64,000 nt of DNA from Clostridia bacterium UC5.1-1D10 (GCA_001304995.1 BBZU01000001.1:62001-126000), one strand, 5' to 3'. Shown: positions 35,285 to 43,744, counted from the stretch's first letter. The notes: a model not told the origin generated them from the sequence alone. Made by a program: numbers and translations.

Positions 35285-36058
35285 TTAGTCCCACTCCTTT
35301 TCCATGACTTCTTCTGCCAGCAGACCATAGCTTTCTGCCCCTTTGGATTTGGGGTCGTAGAGATGAATGGGCAGACCATGGCTGGGGGCTTCACCCAAAC
35401 GGACATTACGAGGAATGATGCTGCGATACACATTTTCGCCCAGACTCCGTTTGACTTCTTCCACCACCTGCAAAGAAAGATTTGTGCGGGCATCATACAT
35501 GGTAAACACAATGCCTTCGATTTCCAAATGCCGGTTCAGACGTTTCCGCACCAGATTTACCGCATGAAGGAGCTGTTCCAGACCTTCCAGGGCAAAATAT
35601 TCACACTGGATAGGAACCAGCACCGTATCCGCCGCTGTCAGTGCGTTGATGGTGATGAGGTTCAAAGAAGGCGGACAATCGATGATGACGAAATCATAAT
35701 CGTCTTTCACTTTGTCCAAAGCTTCCTTTAAAATATACTCTCTGTCGTCTTTGCCGATAAGTTCGATTTCCGCTCCGGTGAGGCTGATGTTTGCCGGAAG
35801 CACTTCCAAGCCCTCTACGCATGTGGGCTGTTTCACTTCGGCAATGGTGGCCTGTTCCAGAAACACATCATAAATGGTCAAGGGCACACCATTTTTGTCC
35901 AGCCCCAAACCGCTGGTGGTGTTGCCCTGCTGATCCGCGTCGATGGTCAGCACTTTTTTGCCCGCAGCAGCAAGGCAGGCAGACAGATTGATGGCAGTGG
36001 TGGTCTTTCCCACACCGCCTTTCTGGTTGGTAATTGCAATAACTCTGACTTTTCCCAT
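35285..36058 (-). CDS. parA: Chromosome partition ATPase ParA/Soj
   Basis: Walker-type ATPase that drives origin segregation and, as Soj, modulates DnaA. 257 residues with the deviant Walker A motif KGGVGKTTTAIN, Walker A' region DADQQGNTTSGLG and Walker B FVIIDCPPSLN. First gene of the parA-parB-DUF4446 operon. Confidence 0.96.
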   Translation of the reverse strand: MGKVRVIAITNQKGGVGKTTTAINLSACLAAAGKKVLTIDADQQGNTTSGLGLDKNGVPLTIYDVFLEQATIAEVKQPTCVEGLEVLPANISLTGAEIELIGKDDREYILKEALDKVKDDYDFVIIDCPPSLNLITINALTAADTVLVPIQCEYFALEGLEQLLHAVNLVRKRLNRHLEIEGIVFTMYDARTNLSLQVVEEVKRSLGENVYRSIIPRNVRLGEAPSHGLPIHLYDPKSKGAESYGLLAEEVMEKEWD

Positions 36059-36199
36059 TGTGGTTTTCCCGCCTTTCTGTCGATCTTCTATGGGGTATTA
36101 TAGCACAATTTTTTTATGGTGAAAAGAAAAATGGCGGGTTCCAAAAAACATTTCTTTTGAAAAATGGGCAATCTTCGGCAATTTTGACGGTGAATTCCC

Positions 36200-36215
36200 T
36201 GTTTCACGTGAAACA
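36200..36215. promoter_or_regulatory. parS site 1
   Basis: Exact parS palindrome TGTTTCACGTGAAACA, 142 bp upstream of parA. Confidence 0.97.
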
Positions 36216-36239
36216 TAGGTGTCAAACAAGTCCTATGGG

Positions 36240-36255
36240 TGTTTCACGTGAAACA
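36240..36255. promoter_or_regulatory. parS site 2
   Basis: Exact parS palindrome, centre-to-centre 40 bp from site 1. Confidence 0.97.
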
Positions 36256-36260
36256 TGAAA

Positions 36261-36292
36261 AAGCCAGAAACTCCCGAAAGAATTTCTGGCTT
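36261..36292 (-). terminator. Terminator of the lipid-kinase gene
   Basis: AAGCCAGAAA/TTTCTGGCTT stem with T-run TTTTTC on the minus strand. A second, longer stem GTCAAAACCTT/AGGTTTTGAC lies just before it at 36310-36340. Confidence 0.8.
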
Positions 36293-36349
36293 GCACTTCT
36301 TGTATACTCGTCAAAACCTTGAATGAAATGAGGTTTTGACGACATGCTA

Positions 36350-37321
36350 TTATTTGCCGTTTTTCACCACAGCATTGAGCTTTGCCAATGGTGTTTCACG
36401 TGAAACATGTTTCTTTTTCTCAAAATTGCCATAAATGGGGTAAGCCTTGGGCAATACCTCCAATGTGAAGGGCATCTTGGGCCCCATTTCTCCATCCACT
36501 GTGGATTCCATGATCTGAAAATCCGGATCAAGACATTCGATCTTGAAATAATGATCCCGACGATACAGGATAGCTTTTTCATCCCTGATGTGATCCCCTG
36601 TGAGCATCTTCAGAAATACGGAAGGGATTTCCAATATGGATTTCGCCCGTACACCGATGAACTCAAATTTCCCATCTGTAATGGACGCCTCCGGTGACAG
36701 CTTTGTAAAGCTACCAGTACCGGCGCTATTCATAATCATATACAGATACAGGTCTTCTTCCAGCACCTCATCAGATGTGGTGATACGGAAGGGAATTTTG
36801 TGGAAATTTGGAATCTGTTCCATACCTTTCAGATAATAGGAAAGGTTCCCCAAAGCGTTTTTCACGTCTTTGTCTACGGTCTGGGAAACATTGGTCAAAA
36901 GTCCCCCTGCGCAGACATTGATGAAATACGTTTCCCCGTTGACCAATCCAATATCCACATAACGGGGAGAAGTTTCTGTCATGACACGGCATGCCCCTTC
37001 GGAGTCCCCTGTTTTCAGTCCCAGATAAGTGGCAAAGTCATTGGCTGTGCCAGAAGGAATGATGCCCAGAGGAATCTTCAGATTGTTGTGCATCAGGGCG
37101 TTGAGGACGATATTCACAGTGCCGTCACCGCCGGAAGCAACCACAATATCATAATCTTTATCCATCTGTGCCACATGGGTTTCAATGTCCCCGGGCTGCA
37201 TGGTGCGGAAGGGATGCACCTCATAGCCTGCGGACTGGAAAATGCCAATGCAGACATCTAAGTCAAATTTGAAAGTTTTATTGCCGGAAAACGGGTTATA
37301 AAACAGTTTCACCTTTTTCAT
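36350..37321 (-). CDS. Diacylglycerol/lipid kinase family protein (YegS/BmrU-like)
   Basis: 323 residues of the DAGK catalytic family. Signature parts: LFYNPFSGNK at the start, the nucleotide-loop GGDGTVNIVLNAL (about 81-93), GIIPSGTANDFA (about 106-117) and a C-terminal beta domain. Members phosphorylate diacylglycerol, undecaprenol or sphingoid lipids at the membrane; substrate is not predictable here. The gene's 3' end contains parS site 3, read as the residues HVSRET. Confidence 0.88.
   Translation of the reverse strand: MKKVKLFYNPFSGNKTFKFDLDVCIGIFQSAGYEVHPFRTMQPGDIETHVAQMDKDYDIVVASGGDGTVNIVLNALMHNNLKIPLGIIPSGTANDFATYLGLKTGDSEGACRVMTETSPRYVDIGLVNGETYFINVCAGGLLTNVSQTVDKDVKNALGNLSYYLKGMEQIPNFHKIPFRITTSDEVLEEDLYLYMIMNSAGTGSFTKLSPEASITDGKFEFIGVRAKSILEIPSVFLKMLTGDHIRDEKAILYRRDHYFKIECLDPDFQIMESTVDGEMGPKMPFTLEVLPKAYPIYGNFEKKKHVSRETPLAKLNAVVKNGK
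36392..36407. promoter_or_regulatory. parS site 3 (inside the lipid-kinase coding region)
   Basis: Exact TGTTTCACGTGAAACA within codons for HVSRET near the C-terminus, about 150 bp from site 2. Confidence 0.97.
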
Positions 37322-37344
37322 AGAACGCCCAGCCCCCTTTTTTC

Positions 37345-39039
37345 TTACATCTGTTCCGGAGCGTCAATGCCCAGCAGCGCAAGACCTGCTGCCAGAACGG
37401 TTTTCACTGCCACAACCACAGCCAGACGTGCCTGACGCACTTCTGCTTCGCTGTTGAGGATAGGGTTATCATGGTAGAACTTATTGAATGCCTGAGAAAT
37501 AGCAACCAGATGTCTTGTCAGTACATAGGGTTCCAGTTTTGCCGCTGCGTCCACGATCTTGGAAGGGAATGCTTCCAGCAGTTTGCAGACATTCAGAGAT
37601 GCTTCGTCATCCAGTTTGCTGAAATCGATGTTTTCTGCTGTGAAATCAGGCACTTTTTTCAGGATGCTGCATGCGCGAGCATGTGTATACTGTACATAAG
37701 GGCCTGTTTCACCGTCGAAGTTCAGCATACGTTCCCAAGAGAACACAACGTCTTTGATACGGGTGTTATACAGGTCGTTGAAAATAACCGCACCGATACC
37801 AACTTTTTTCGCAACTTCTTCTTTATCAGGCAGAGAAGGATTCTTTTCTTCGATGATTTTCTTTGTTTCCGCAATTGCCTGATGGAGCAGGTCTTCCATC
37901 AATACTACGTTGCCGTGACGAGTGGAAAGTTTGCCGCTGTCCAGACTTACCAGACCGAAAGGTACATGAATCAGGTCTTTGTACCAGTCATAGCCCATTT
38001 TATGGATTACTTCGAACCACTGTGCAAAGTGCAGGTTCTGATCCAGAGCTGTCAGGTAAATGCATTTATCGAAATCGTATGTTTTCTTGCGGTACAGAGC
38101 AGCTGTGATGTCACGGGTTGCGTACAGTGTGCCGCCGTCTTTACGAATAATCAGGCAAGGAGGCATGTTCTTATCTTCCAGATTAACGATCATTGCCCCT
38201 TCGCTTTCTTCCAGCAGGCCTTTTTCTTTCAGTTCGTCCACAACGGCTGCCATTTTGTCGTTATAGAAGCTTTCGCCGGTATATGCGTCGAATTTTACGC
38301 CCAGCATATCATAAACACGTTCAAATTCTTTGATACTGATGTCGTAGAACCATTTCCACAGTGTCAGGGCTTCTTCATCGCCATCCTGCATTTTTACGAA
38401 CCACAGACGTGCTTCGTCATCCAATTCAGGTGCTTTTTCCGCTTCATCATGGAATTTTACATAAATACGCATCAGTTCCTGAATGCCTTTTTCTTCAACG
38501 GCTTCTTTGCTGCCCCATTTTTTGTAAGCAACAATGAGTTTACCGAACTGTGTACCCCAGTCGCCCAGATGGTTGACACCTACGCATTTGTAGCCCAGCT
38601 GGCTGTGAATCTGATACAGTGCGTTACCAATAACGGTAGAACGCAGGTGGCCTACATGGAAAGGCTTTGCGATATTGGGAGAGGAGTAGTCGATAACGAT
38701 GGTCTTACCTGCGCCCATGTCGCTTTTGCCGTAGTTTTCTTTTTCTGTCAGGACAGTTTCCAGTACCTTTTTGGTGTAGAAATGCTTGTCCATAAAGAAG
38801 TTGATATATGCGCCAACGATTTTTACATCAGCAATGAAATCGGGTTTTTCCAGTTTTTCGCCGATTTCCTGTGCGATGAGGGGAGGCGCTTTACGCAGTA
38901 CCTTTGCCAGTTTAAAACAGGGATAAGCAAAATCCCCCATGTCTGTATTGGCAGGCACTTCGATGGCTGCCGCGATTTCTTCCGCTGCCACGCCGCAGGC
39001 TGCGGACAGGCTTTTTGCGATTTCCAGTTTCATATCCAT
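37345..39039 (-). CDS. argS: Arginyl-tRNA synthetase
   Basis: Class I synthetase for tRNA-Arg, 564 residues. N-terminal Add1 domain (1-110), HIGH-equivalent PFHVGHLRS (about 127), the KMSKS-like loop SGKLSTRHGN (about 375-384), anticodon-binding helical domain with the conserved YVQYTHARACSI (about 445-457), and the C-terminal tail ending APEQM, a common ArgRS end. Complete. Confidence 0.96.
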   Translation of the reverse strand: MDMKLEIAKSLSAACGVAAEEIAAAIEVPANTDMGDFAYPCFKLAKVLRKAPPLIAQEIGEKLEKPDFIADVKIVGAYINFFMDKHFYTKKVLETVLTEKENYGKSDMGAGKTIVIDYSSPNIAKPFHVGHLRSTVIGNALYQIHSQLGYKCVGVNHLGDWGTQFGKLIVAYKKWGSKEAVEEKGIQELMRIYVKFHDEAEKAPELDDEARLWFVKMQDGDEEALTLWKWFYDISIKEFERVYDMLGVKFDAYTGESFYNDKMAAVVDELKEKGLLEESEGAMIVNLEDKNMPPCLIIRKDGGTLYATRDITAALYRKKTYDFDKCIYLTALDQNLHFAQWFEVIHKMGYDWYKDLIHVPFGLVSLDSGKLSTRHGNVVLMEDLLHQAIAETKKIIEEKNPSLPDKEEVAKKVGIGAVIFNDLYNTRIKDVVFSWERMLNFDGETGPYVQYTHARACSILKKVPDFTAENIDFSKLDDEASLNVCKLLEAFPSKIVDAAAKLEPYVLTRHLVAISQAFNKFYHDNPILNSEAEVRQARLAVVVAVKTVLAAGLALLGIDAPEQM

Positions 39040-39234
39040 ATTACATTCCTCCGATGGGTGTTTTAATGACTATTTACGCACAAACGGGCTATTTCTGCCC
39101 ATAGGCATGTTATTTTATAATATACCACAAAAACCGCAGAAAATCAAGAAAAGCGCCATTTTGCCACGGATTTGAACCAAGCAGAAATATATGATAATGT
39201 GAAATAAAAAATTTGCAGAAAGGGAAAGGCACAA

Positions 39235-39753
39235 ATGATTATATTCATCACAGGCGCTTCTCACACAGGGAAAACCGCTCTTGCACAAAAGCTCCTTGCA
39301 CAATATCAATACCCCTATTTTTCCATAGATCATTTGAAAATGGGACTCATCCGCAGTGGCTATACCCATCTGACACCGGAAGACGATGGGAAACTGACAG
39401 ATTATCTGTGGCCTATCATACGTGAAATGGCGAAAACCGCCATTGAAAACAATCAAAACCTCATCATAGAAGGCAACTGCATCCCTTTCGACTGGAAAAA
39501 GGATTTTACAGAGGAATATCTTCCCCACATCAGATATTACTGTCTTATGATGAGCGAAAACTATATCCGAAATCATTTTCAGGACATCAAAACATATGCG
39601 AATATGGTGGAAAAACGTATGAATGATGATTGGTGTACCATGGAACATGTTCTGGAAGAAAACGCAAAGTTTTTGGCACTTGCCCAAAAGTATCACGCAA
39701 ATACCATATGGATTGATGACAAGTATGAAATCAACATTGATTTATGGGAATAG
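39235..39753 (+). CDS. P-loop kinase-like protein (AAA_33 type)
   Basis: 172 residues beginning with a Walker A motif, FITGASHTGKTALAQKLL, and an IDHLKMGL segment that resembles the phosphate-acceptor region of small-molecule kinases. LIIEGNCIPFDW marks the Walker B strand. Such stand-alone P-loop proteins include 2-phosphoglycerate kinase and chloramphenicol phosphotransferase relatives; which substrate applies here is unknown. Single gene between argS (divergent) and a small membrane protein. Confidence 0.75.
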   Translation: MIIFITGASHTGKTALAQKLLAQYQYPYFSIDHLKMGLIRSGYTHLTPEDDGKLTDYLWPIIREMAKTAIENNQNLIIEGNCIPFDWKKDFTEEYLPHIRYYCLMMSENYIRNHFQDIKTYANMVEKRMNDDWCTMEHVLEENAKFLALAQKYHANTIWIDDKYEINIDLWE

Positions 39754-39875
39754 AATGCAGCTGATGCCCCAAGTAAGAGAATTGTAAGAAATGTTTTTGC
39801 CCAATGCAAAGACATCCCCTGCCTTCTGTGCTATGATGAAAAAAAGACTGTAAAATCACATGGAGGTGTTTGTTT

Positions 39876-40118
39876 ATGGATTCCCGCTCTGTTTTTCTGT
39901 TTCTTCTAAGCACTGTAACTGCCTTTCTTCTGCTTGTTCTGGCACTGTCCGCAGGCGGTGTCGTACTGCTGCTGCCTCCTGTGCTGGGGTATATGTTCAC
40001 AGCTGGGATACAGCGAAAAAAACGCATGGAAGCTCTGGAAAAAACACTGTCAGAGATGAACGAGACCCTTAAAGAGATCAAAGAAGCCCTCTCTTCTGAA
40101 AAAAACGAAACCCAATGA
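39876..40118 (+). CDS. Small membrane protein with C-terminal coiled coil
   Basis: 80 residues: two hydrophobic segments (about 6-26 and 28-46) then a charged heptad-like helix (KKRMEALEKTLSEMNETLKEIKEAL). GGAGGTG precedes the ATG at 39876, and a terminator follows 17 bases after the stop. Not recognised. Confidence 0.7.
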   Translation: MDSRSVFLFLLSTVTAFLLLVLALSAGGVVLLLPPVLGYMFTAGIQRKKRMEALEKTLSEMNETLKEIKEALSSEKNETQ

Positions 40119-40134
40119 ACCATTCCCAAAAGCA

Positions 40135-40182
40135 AAAGACAGCCAGCATCTTTCCAGAGACCTCCCGGCTGTCTTTCTTTTA
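40135..40182 (+). terminator. Terminator of the small membrane protein gene
   Basis: AAAGACAGCC pairs with GGCTGTCTTT, followed by CTTTTAG. Confidence 0.8.
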
Positions 40183-40230
40183 GCTCACACTGCCACCTTT
40201 CACAGACCATACAGAAAGACGCTGATTCTT

Positions 40231-40412
40231 TGGGGCATCTTCATAAGAAAACAAAAAAAGCAGAAATCTTAATTATATAGGATTTCTGCTTTCTGCTTCT
40301 TACTGAGATTTTATTTTGTATGTTTTCTTCTGAATACAGCCGTCGCAATTCCCCTTAAGAAATCAAAGGAAAGAAAAACCAATGTTTTCTTAAGGGGAAG
40401 TTGCTTTTGGAA
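40231..40412 (+). repeat. Dispersed structured repeat, copy C (full)
   Basis: Arms CATCTTCATAAGAAAACA / TGTTTTCTTCTGAATACAG; inner stem AAAGCAGAAATC(C-type)/GGATTTCTGCTTT; conserved CAGCCGTCGCAATTCCCC block; stem CCCCTTAAGAAA/TTTTCTTAAGGGG closing at GTTGC. Confidence 0.85.
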
Positions 40413-40417
40413 CAACG

Positions 40418-40574
40418 TTTTTTTATAGCCCTCTTGTCAGTCTTTGGAGCGTATCCAGCAAATACCCATCCATAAACCGCAACACCAACACCAGCGCCGC
40501 TAAGTATGCCGCCAAAGAAATGACTTTTTGCAGATGGTTCTGGAAACGGTCTGCCGCCGCCGCTTTCAGCACCG
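40418..40574. repeat. Direct repeat, copy 1 of a 156-bp duplication
   Basis: About 95% identical to 40995-41150. On the minus strand it carries the last 45 or so codons of the small membrane gene at 40999-41205, without a start. Confidence 0.88.
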
Positions 40575-40947
40575 GCATAGACCTTTCCGCAGGAGAGATG
40601 GTTTCCACCTATGACGACCACGGCGGATTCCACGGCGACGGCACCACCTGCACTATCATCCAGTTTTCCGATGATGCTTTGCTGGAGGAAATCGAAAAAG
40701 CAGGCACATGGCAGGCTTTTCCGCCAGATGATGCAGTCAATCAGCTTCTTTACGGCAGTTATCTTGCTGATGCGGAAACACAGGAACCTTTGTGCCGCCC
40801 ATCGAAAACGGGTATTACCTGCTGAAAGACCGGAACGCAAAAGCCGCAGAACAGCCGAACATCATGACTCGCGGTTCCTTCAACTTCGATCTGGCAGTAT
40901 ACGACGCTGACAACCGCACATTGTATTATCTGGTGCTGGATACCTGA
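40575..40947 (+). pseudogene. 3' remnant of an unknown gene, truncated at its 5' end
   Basis: From 40575 the plus strand reads a plausible C-terminal domain: IDLSAGEMVSTYDDHGGF and GDGTTCTIIQFSDDALL, then, after a one-base loss at the T run 40789-40791, EPFVPPIENGYYLLKDRN and FNFDLAVYDADNRTLYYLVLDT before a stop at 40945-40947. The upstream part is replaced exactly at the boundary of the duplicated segment, so no start remains. The intact protein would be a cytosolic or secreted unknown; I do not recognise it. Confidence 0.65.
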
Positions 40948-40960
40948 TTTTTCATTAATG

Positions 40961-40999
40961 AAAAAGACGCTGTTCCTTAGAAAAGGAGCGCGTCTTTTT
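40961..40999. terminator. Bidirectional terminator
   Basis: AAAAAGACGC pairs with GCGTCTTTTT; it serves the gene remnant (plus) and the small membrane gene (minus). Confidence 0.85.
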
Positions 41000-41150
41000 T
41001 ATAGCCCTCTTGTCAGTCTTTGGAGCGTATCCAGCAAATACCCATCCATAAACCGCAGCACCAACACCAGCGCCGCTAAGTATGCAGCCAGAGAAATGAC
41101 TTTTTGCAGATGGTTCTGGAAACGGTCTGCCGCCGCCACTTCCAGCACCG
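40995..41150. repeat. Direct repeat, copy 2 of the 156-bp duplication
   Basis: The probable source copy, because it lies inside an intact small gene. Pairs with 40418-40574. Confidence 0.88.
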
Positions 41151-41205
41151 ACTGGATACACACAATGAGAAACAGCTGTCCCGCCAGCACCAGAAACCCT
41201 TCCAT
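40999..41205 (-). CDS. Small membrane protein, 68 residues
   Basis: Two hydrophobic segments (about 2-18 and 37-56) separated by a short polar loop with DRFQNHLQKV. Start at the ATG at 41205 after GGAGGGG. Not recognised; the size and layout recall sporulation stage III membrane proteins, but I cannot support that. Its 3' half is duplicated at 40418-40574. Confidence 0.6.
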   Translation of the reverse strand: MEGFLVLAGQLFLIVCIQSVLEVAAADRFQNHLQKVISLAAYLAALVLVLRFMDGYLLDTLQRLTRGL

Positions 41206-41360
41206 CTGCCCTTCCCCTCCAAACGCGAAAATCTTCATACTATCTTATGAATCTTCCATCTTTCTTATGAAACTGCCTCTTTTCAAATGCCCAATTTCGG
41301 TTCATAATAATAGTAATGGGATTTTTTTATATTGCTGAAAAGAAAAAAGGAGGTAACACG

Positions 41361-42338
41361 ATGATTCAAAAAGCCATTCGGAAACTTTCTCTCCCTCTCT
41401 TTGCCTCTGCCGGCATCACTGCCGCCGGACTTATCCTTTATCAGCGCATCAGTCTGCATCGGGCATCCCGCAAGGGAGATAAAACACCTTTTGAAAGCTA
41501 CACCACCCCCGACGGGGTTTCTATGGCATATGAACGTTTTGGTTATGGTCGTCCTGTGGTATTGCTCCACAGCCTCCATCCCGGGGCATCCAGACGGGAA
41601 TGGCATCCCCAGATCGAAAAATTGGCAAAAGATTTTCGGGTATACACCGTAGATCTGCCGGGCTTCGGTCAGTCTGATAAACCCACAAAGCCTTGGACGG
41701 CTTATCAGTACGCCAAAGCCCTCCACAGCTTCCTTTCTGATGTCATCGAAAAACCTGTGGCACTGGCGGCTGCCAACGGCGGCGCGGACATTGCTCTGGT
41801 GCTGTCCATGCTTTACCCGGAAGATCTGAAAAAACTGGTGCTCATCTCTCCCGAAGGCATCGGCAGAGGATTTGCCACCCCCAATGATACCCAGCAGCTG
41901 AAAAAACTGCTGTCGCCTGTCATTGGAACCCAGGCATTTCTGGACGGCACATCCAAAAAAGCCCTGCGGCTTCTGGCAGAAGAACTCTTTTACCAGAAAG
42001 AGAGAATGCCTGTGGACTTCGTGAAAAATCTGAAACAGAACGCGCGCTACGGCAAAGGCGCACAGGCCAGCTATGCCGGTTATGTGACCCGCTTTGCCGC
42101 CGCCGATACAAAACAGGCTTTTGCGTCTCTTTCTCTGCCCTTCCTGCTGATTTGGGGAGAACGTAATGTACGCAACAGTGCCGTTTATCTGGAAGAAGCC
42201 GAAAATTTACAGGAAAAAGGGGAATTTATGCTCTTTGAGGATACTGCTGCCCTGCCTCACATGGAAAACAGCAAGGCATTCAGTCAGATCCTGAAAGATT
42301 TTTTGAGTGAAGAAGATCTGGAGCGCAAAGCCATGTGA
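41361..42338 (+). CDS. Alpha/beta-hydrolase fold protein, membrane-anchored, nucleophile replaced
   Basis: 325 residues: an N-terminal hydrophobic anchor (about 9-25), then an alpha/beta-hydrolase domain with the oxyanion-region VVLLHSLHPGASRREWHP and YTVDLPGFGQSDKP. The nucleophile elbow, normally GxSxG, reads AANGGAD, with Asn139 where Ser is expected. The acid (NVRNSAVYLEEAENL region) and a histidine (LPHMEN) positions remain. It may be a non-hydrolytic relative or use another residue. It precedes two hot-dog thioesterases in the same direction, perhaps one unit. Confidence 0.8.
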   Translation: MIQKAIRKLSLPLFASAGITAAGLILYQRISLHRASRKGDKTPFESYTTPDGVSMAYERFGYGRPVVLLHSLHPGASRREWHPQIEKLAKDFRVYTVDLPGFGQSDKPTKPWTAYQYAKALHSFLSDVIEKPVALAAANGGADIALVLSMLYPEDLKKLVLISPEGIGRGFATPNDTQQLKKLLSPVIGTQAFLDGTSKKALRLLAEELFYQKERMPVDFVKNLKQNARYGKGAQASYAGYVTRFAAADTKQAFASLSLPFLLIWGERNVRNSAVYLEEAENLQEKGEFMLFEDTAALPHMENSKAFSQILKDFLSEEDLERKAM

Positions 42339-42386
42339 GCCCCCAGACCAACAAAGGAAAAAAGGAATGGAAAGGATGTTTTTGAT

Positions 42387-42868
42387 TTGAACTTCAATGA
42401 ACTGCCCGGTCTGTCACAGACCCAAATGGAAGAATGGTACCATCAGGCAGTGGCGCCCAATTCCTCCCGTCTGCGGGAAGGCGCCATTGCCAAACTGGAA
42501 CCCAAATTCGTATCCTGCGATTTTCAGGCAGGAGAAGCGGTGATGGAATATGAAGTGCTGGAATGGGAACTGAACCCTCAGAGTATGGTTCACGGCGGCA
42601 TCATCATCACTGGATTTGACACCTCTTTGGGGATGCTCTGTCATTACTACGCATACCCCAATGTACTGACCACCGTCAGCCTGTCCTCCACGTTCGTTCG
42701 CCCCATCCGTATGGGCGATACCATGGTGTTCCACAGCAAAATCAAGTCCTTCGGCCGCAGTCTTGTGACACTGGAAGGGAAAGTATATCTGAAAAGCACA
42801 GGAGACTGGCTGCCACCGCAACAGCTACGTTCAAGATCCTGCATCATAAAGTCAGAAAAGAAATCTAA
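42387..42868 (+). CDS. Hot-dog thioesterase (PaaI family) 1, one-base frameshift
   Basis: About 160 residues after repair. Hot-dog fold with the catalytic HGG-x6-D motif in VHGGIIITGFDTSLG. TTG start at 42387 with GGAAAGGA upstream; no ATG is available in frame. A lost G at about 42812 shifts the last 18 codons: repaired, the end reads WLATATATFKILHHKVRKEI and stops at 42868. Members hydrolyse acyl-CoAs such as phenylacetyl-CoA. Paralogue of the next gene. Confidence 0.82.
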
Positions 42869-42889
42869 ACAAAAGAAAGGAATCGACCT

Positions 42890-43372
42890 ATGATCTACTT
42901 AAGTGAAGAAACCTCCTCTCAGGAGAATATGGAAGCATGGTTCAGTCAGCTTTCTGACCCGGAATTTCCTCTGGTGAAAGACAGCGTTTTAAAACTGCTG
43001 AAGCCCAGACTGGTCACATGCAATTTTGAAGAAAAATCCGCAGAGTTTGCCTTTACCGTAGAAGATTGGCAGCTGAACCCGGAAAAAGGGCTTCACGGCG
43101 GCATTATGGCAACAAACTTTGATGTGTCCTTTGGCTTGCTGTCCCATTATTTCGCGAAACAGCATATGGTTTCCACCATTACCATCCAAACCACATTTTT
43201 GAAGCCCGTTATGCCCAATGACGTCATCTATTACAAAGTGCAGATGTCCCATCTGGGCAGAACCATCCACAGCATGACAGCAGAAGCATGGCTGGAACGT
43301 GACAACATTCTGGCAGCTACGGCTTCCGCTTCTTATATGAAACTTCATCAGACTTTCGATAGTCCCATCTGA
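42890..43372 (+). CDS. Hot-dog thioesterase (PaaI family) 2
   Basis: 160 residues, clearly similar to its neighbour, with LHGGIMATNFDVSFG as the HGG-x6-D motif. The two may form a heteromer or act on different acyl chains. Starts 22 bases after the repaired stop of copy 1. Structured repeat D follows as 3' element. Confidence 0.85.
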   Translation: MIYLSEETSSQENMEAWFSQLSDPEFPLVKDSVLKLLKPRLVTCNFEEKSAEFAFTVEDWQLNPEKGLHGGIMATNFDVSFGLLSHYFAKQHMVSTITIQTTFLKPVMPNDVIYYKVQMSHLGRTIHSMTAEAWLERDNILAATASASYMKLHQTFDSPI

Positions 43373-43375
43373 TGA

Positions 43376-43582
43376 GAAAGCCCTTTCCTTAGGGGCATCT
43401 TCATAAGAAAACAAAGAAAGCCAAAATCCTTATTATGACAAAGGATTTTGGCTTTCTTATTTTATTAAGATTTTATTTGTTATATTTTCTCATGAATACA
43501 GCCGTCGCAATTCCCCTTAAGAAATCAAGGAAAAGGAAAATCAATGTTTTCTTAAGGGGAAGTTGCTTTTGGAAGGGCTTTC
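43376..43582 (+). repeat. Dispersed structured repeat, copy D (full)
   Basis: Outer arms GAAAGCCCTTTCC / GGAAGGGCTTTC; second arms TCATAAGAAAACA / TATTTTCTCATGA; inner stem AAAGCCAAAATCCTT / AAGGATTTTGGCTTT; conserved CAGCCGTCGCAATTCCCC block; stem CCCCTTAAGAAA/TTTTCTTAAGGGG. It begins at the thioesterase stop codon. Confidence 0.88.
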
Positions 43583-43703
43583 TTTTATAATCATTTTTCA
43601 GAGTGTGTTCGCACTCCAAAGACACACCCTTCTGTAATCCAAATTGCATTCTATGTATTATGTAAACAAAAAACTTCATACTTCCTGAAGAAAGCAAATA
43701 AAA

Positions 43704-43737
43704 AAGCCGGTATTTTCCCATGAAAATATACCGGCTT
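43704..43737 (-). terminator. Terminator of the XRE regulator gene
   Basis: AAGCCGGTA-TTTTC with GAAAA-TACCGGCTT, then TTTTTTATTTG on the minus strand. Confidence 0.85.
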
Positions 43738-43744
43738 ATATTTT

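Noticed and set aside
40999-41205. Assignment of the 68-residue membrane protein to a stage III sporulation family
   Set aside because: Only size and hydrophobicity agree; no specific residues support it.
42890-43372. Programmed frameshift linking the two thioesterases
   Set aside because: The repaired end of the first gene matches the family and stops before the second start; there is no slippery site with a downstream structure.
20029-43582. Interpretation of the dispersed repeat as a recent MITE
   Set aside because: Terminal arms differ in sequence between copies while still pairing within each copy, and no target-site duplication is visible.
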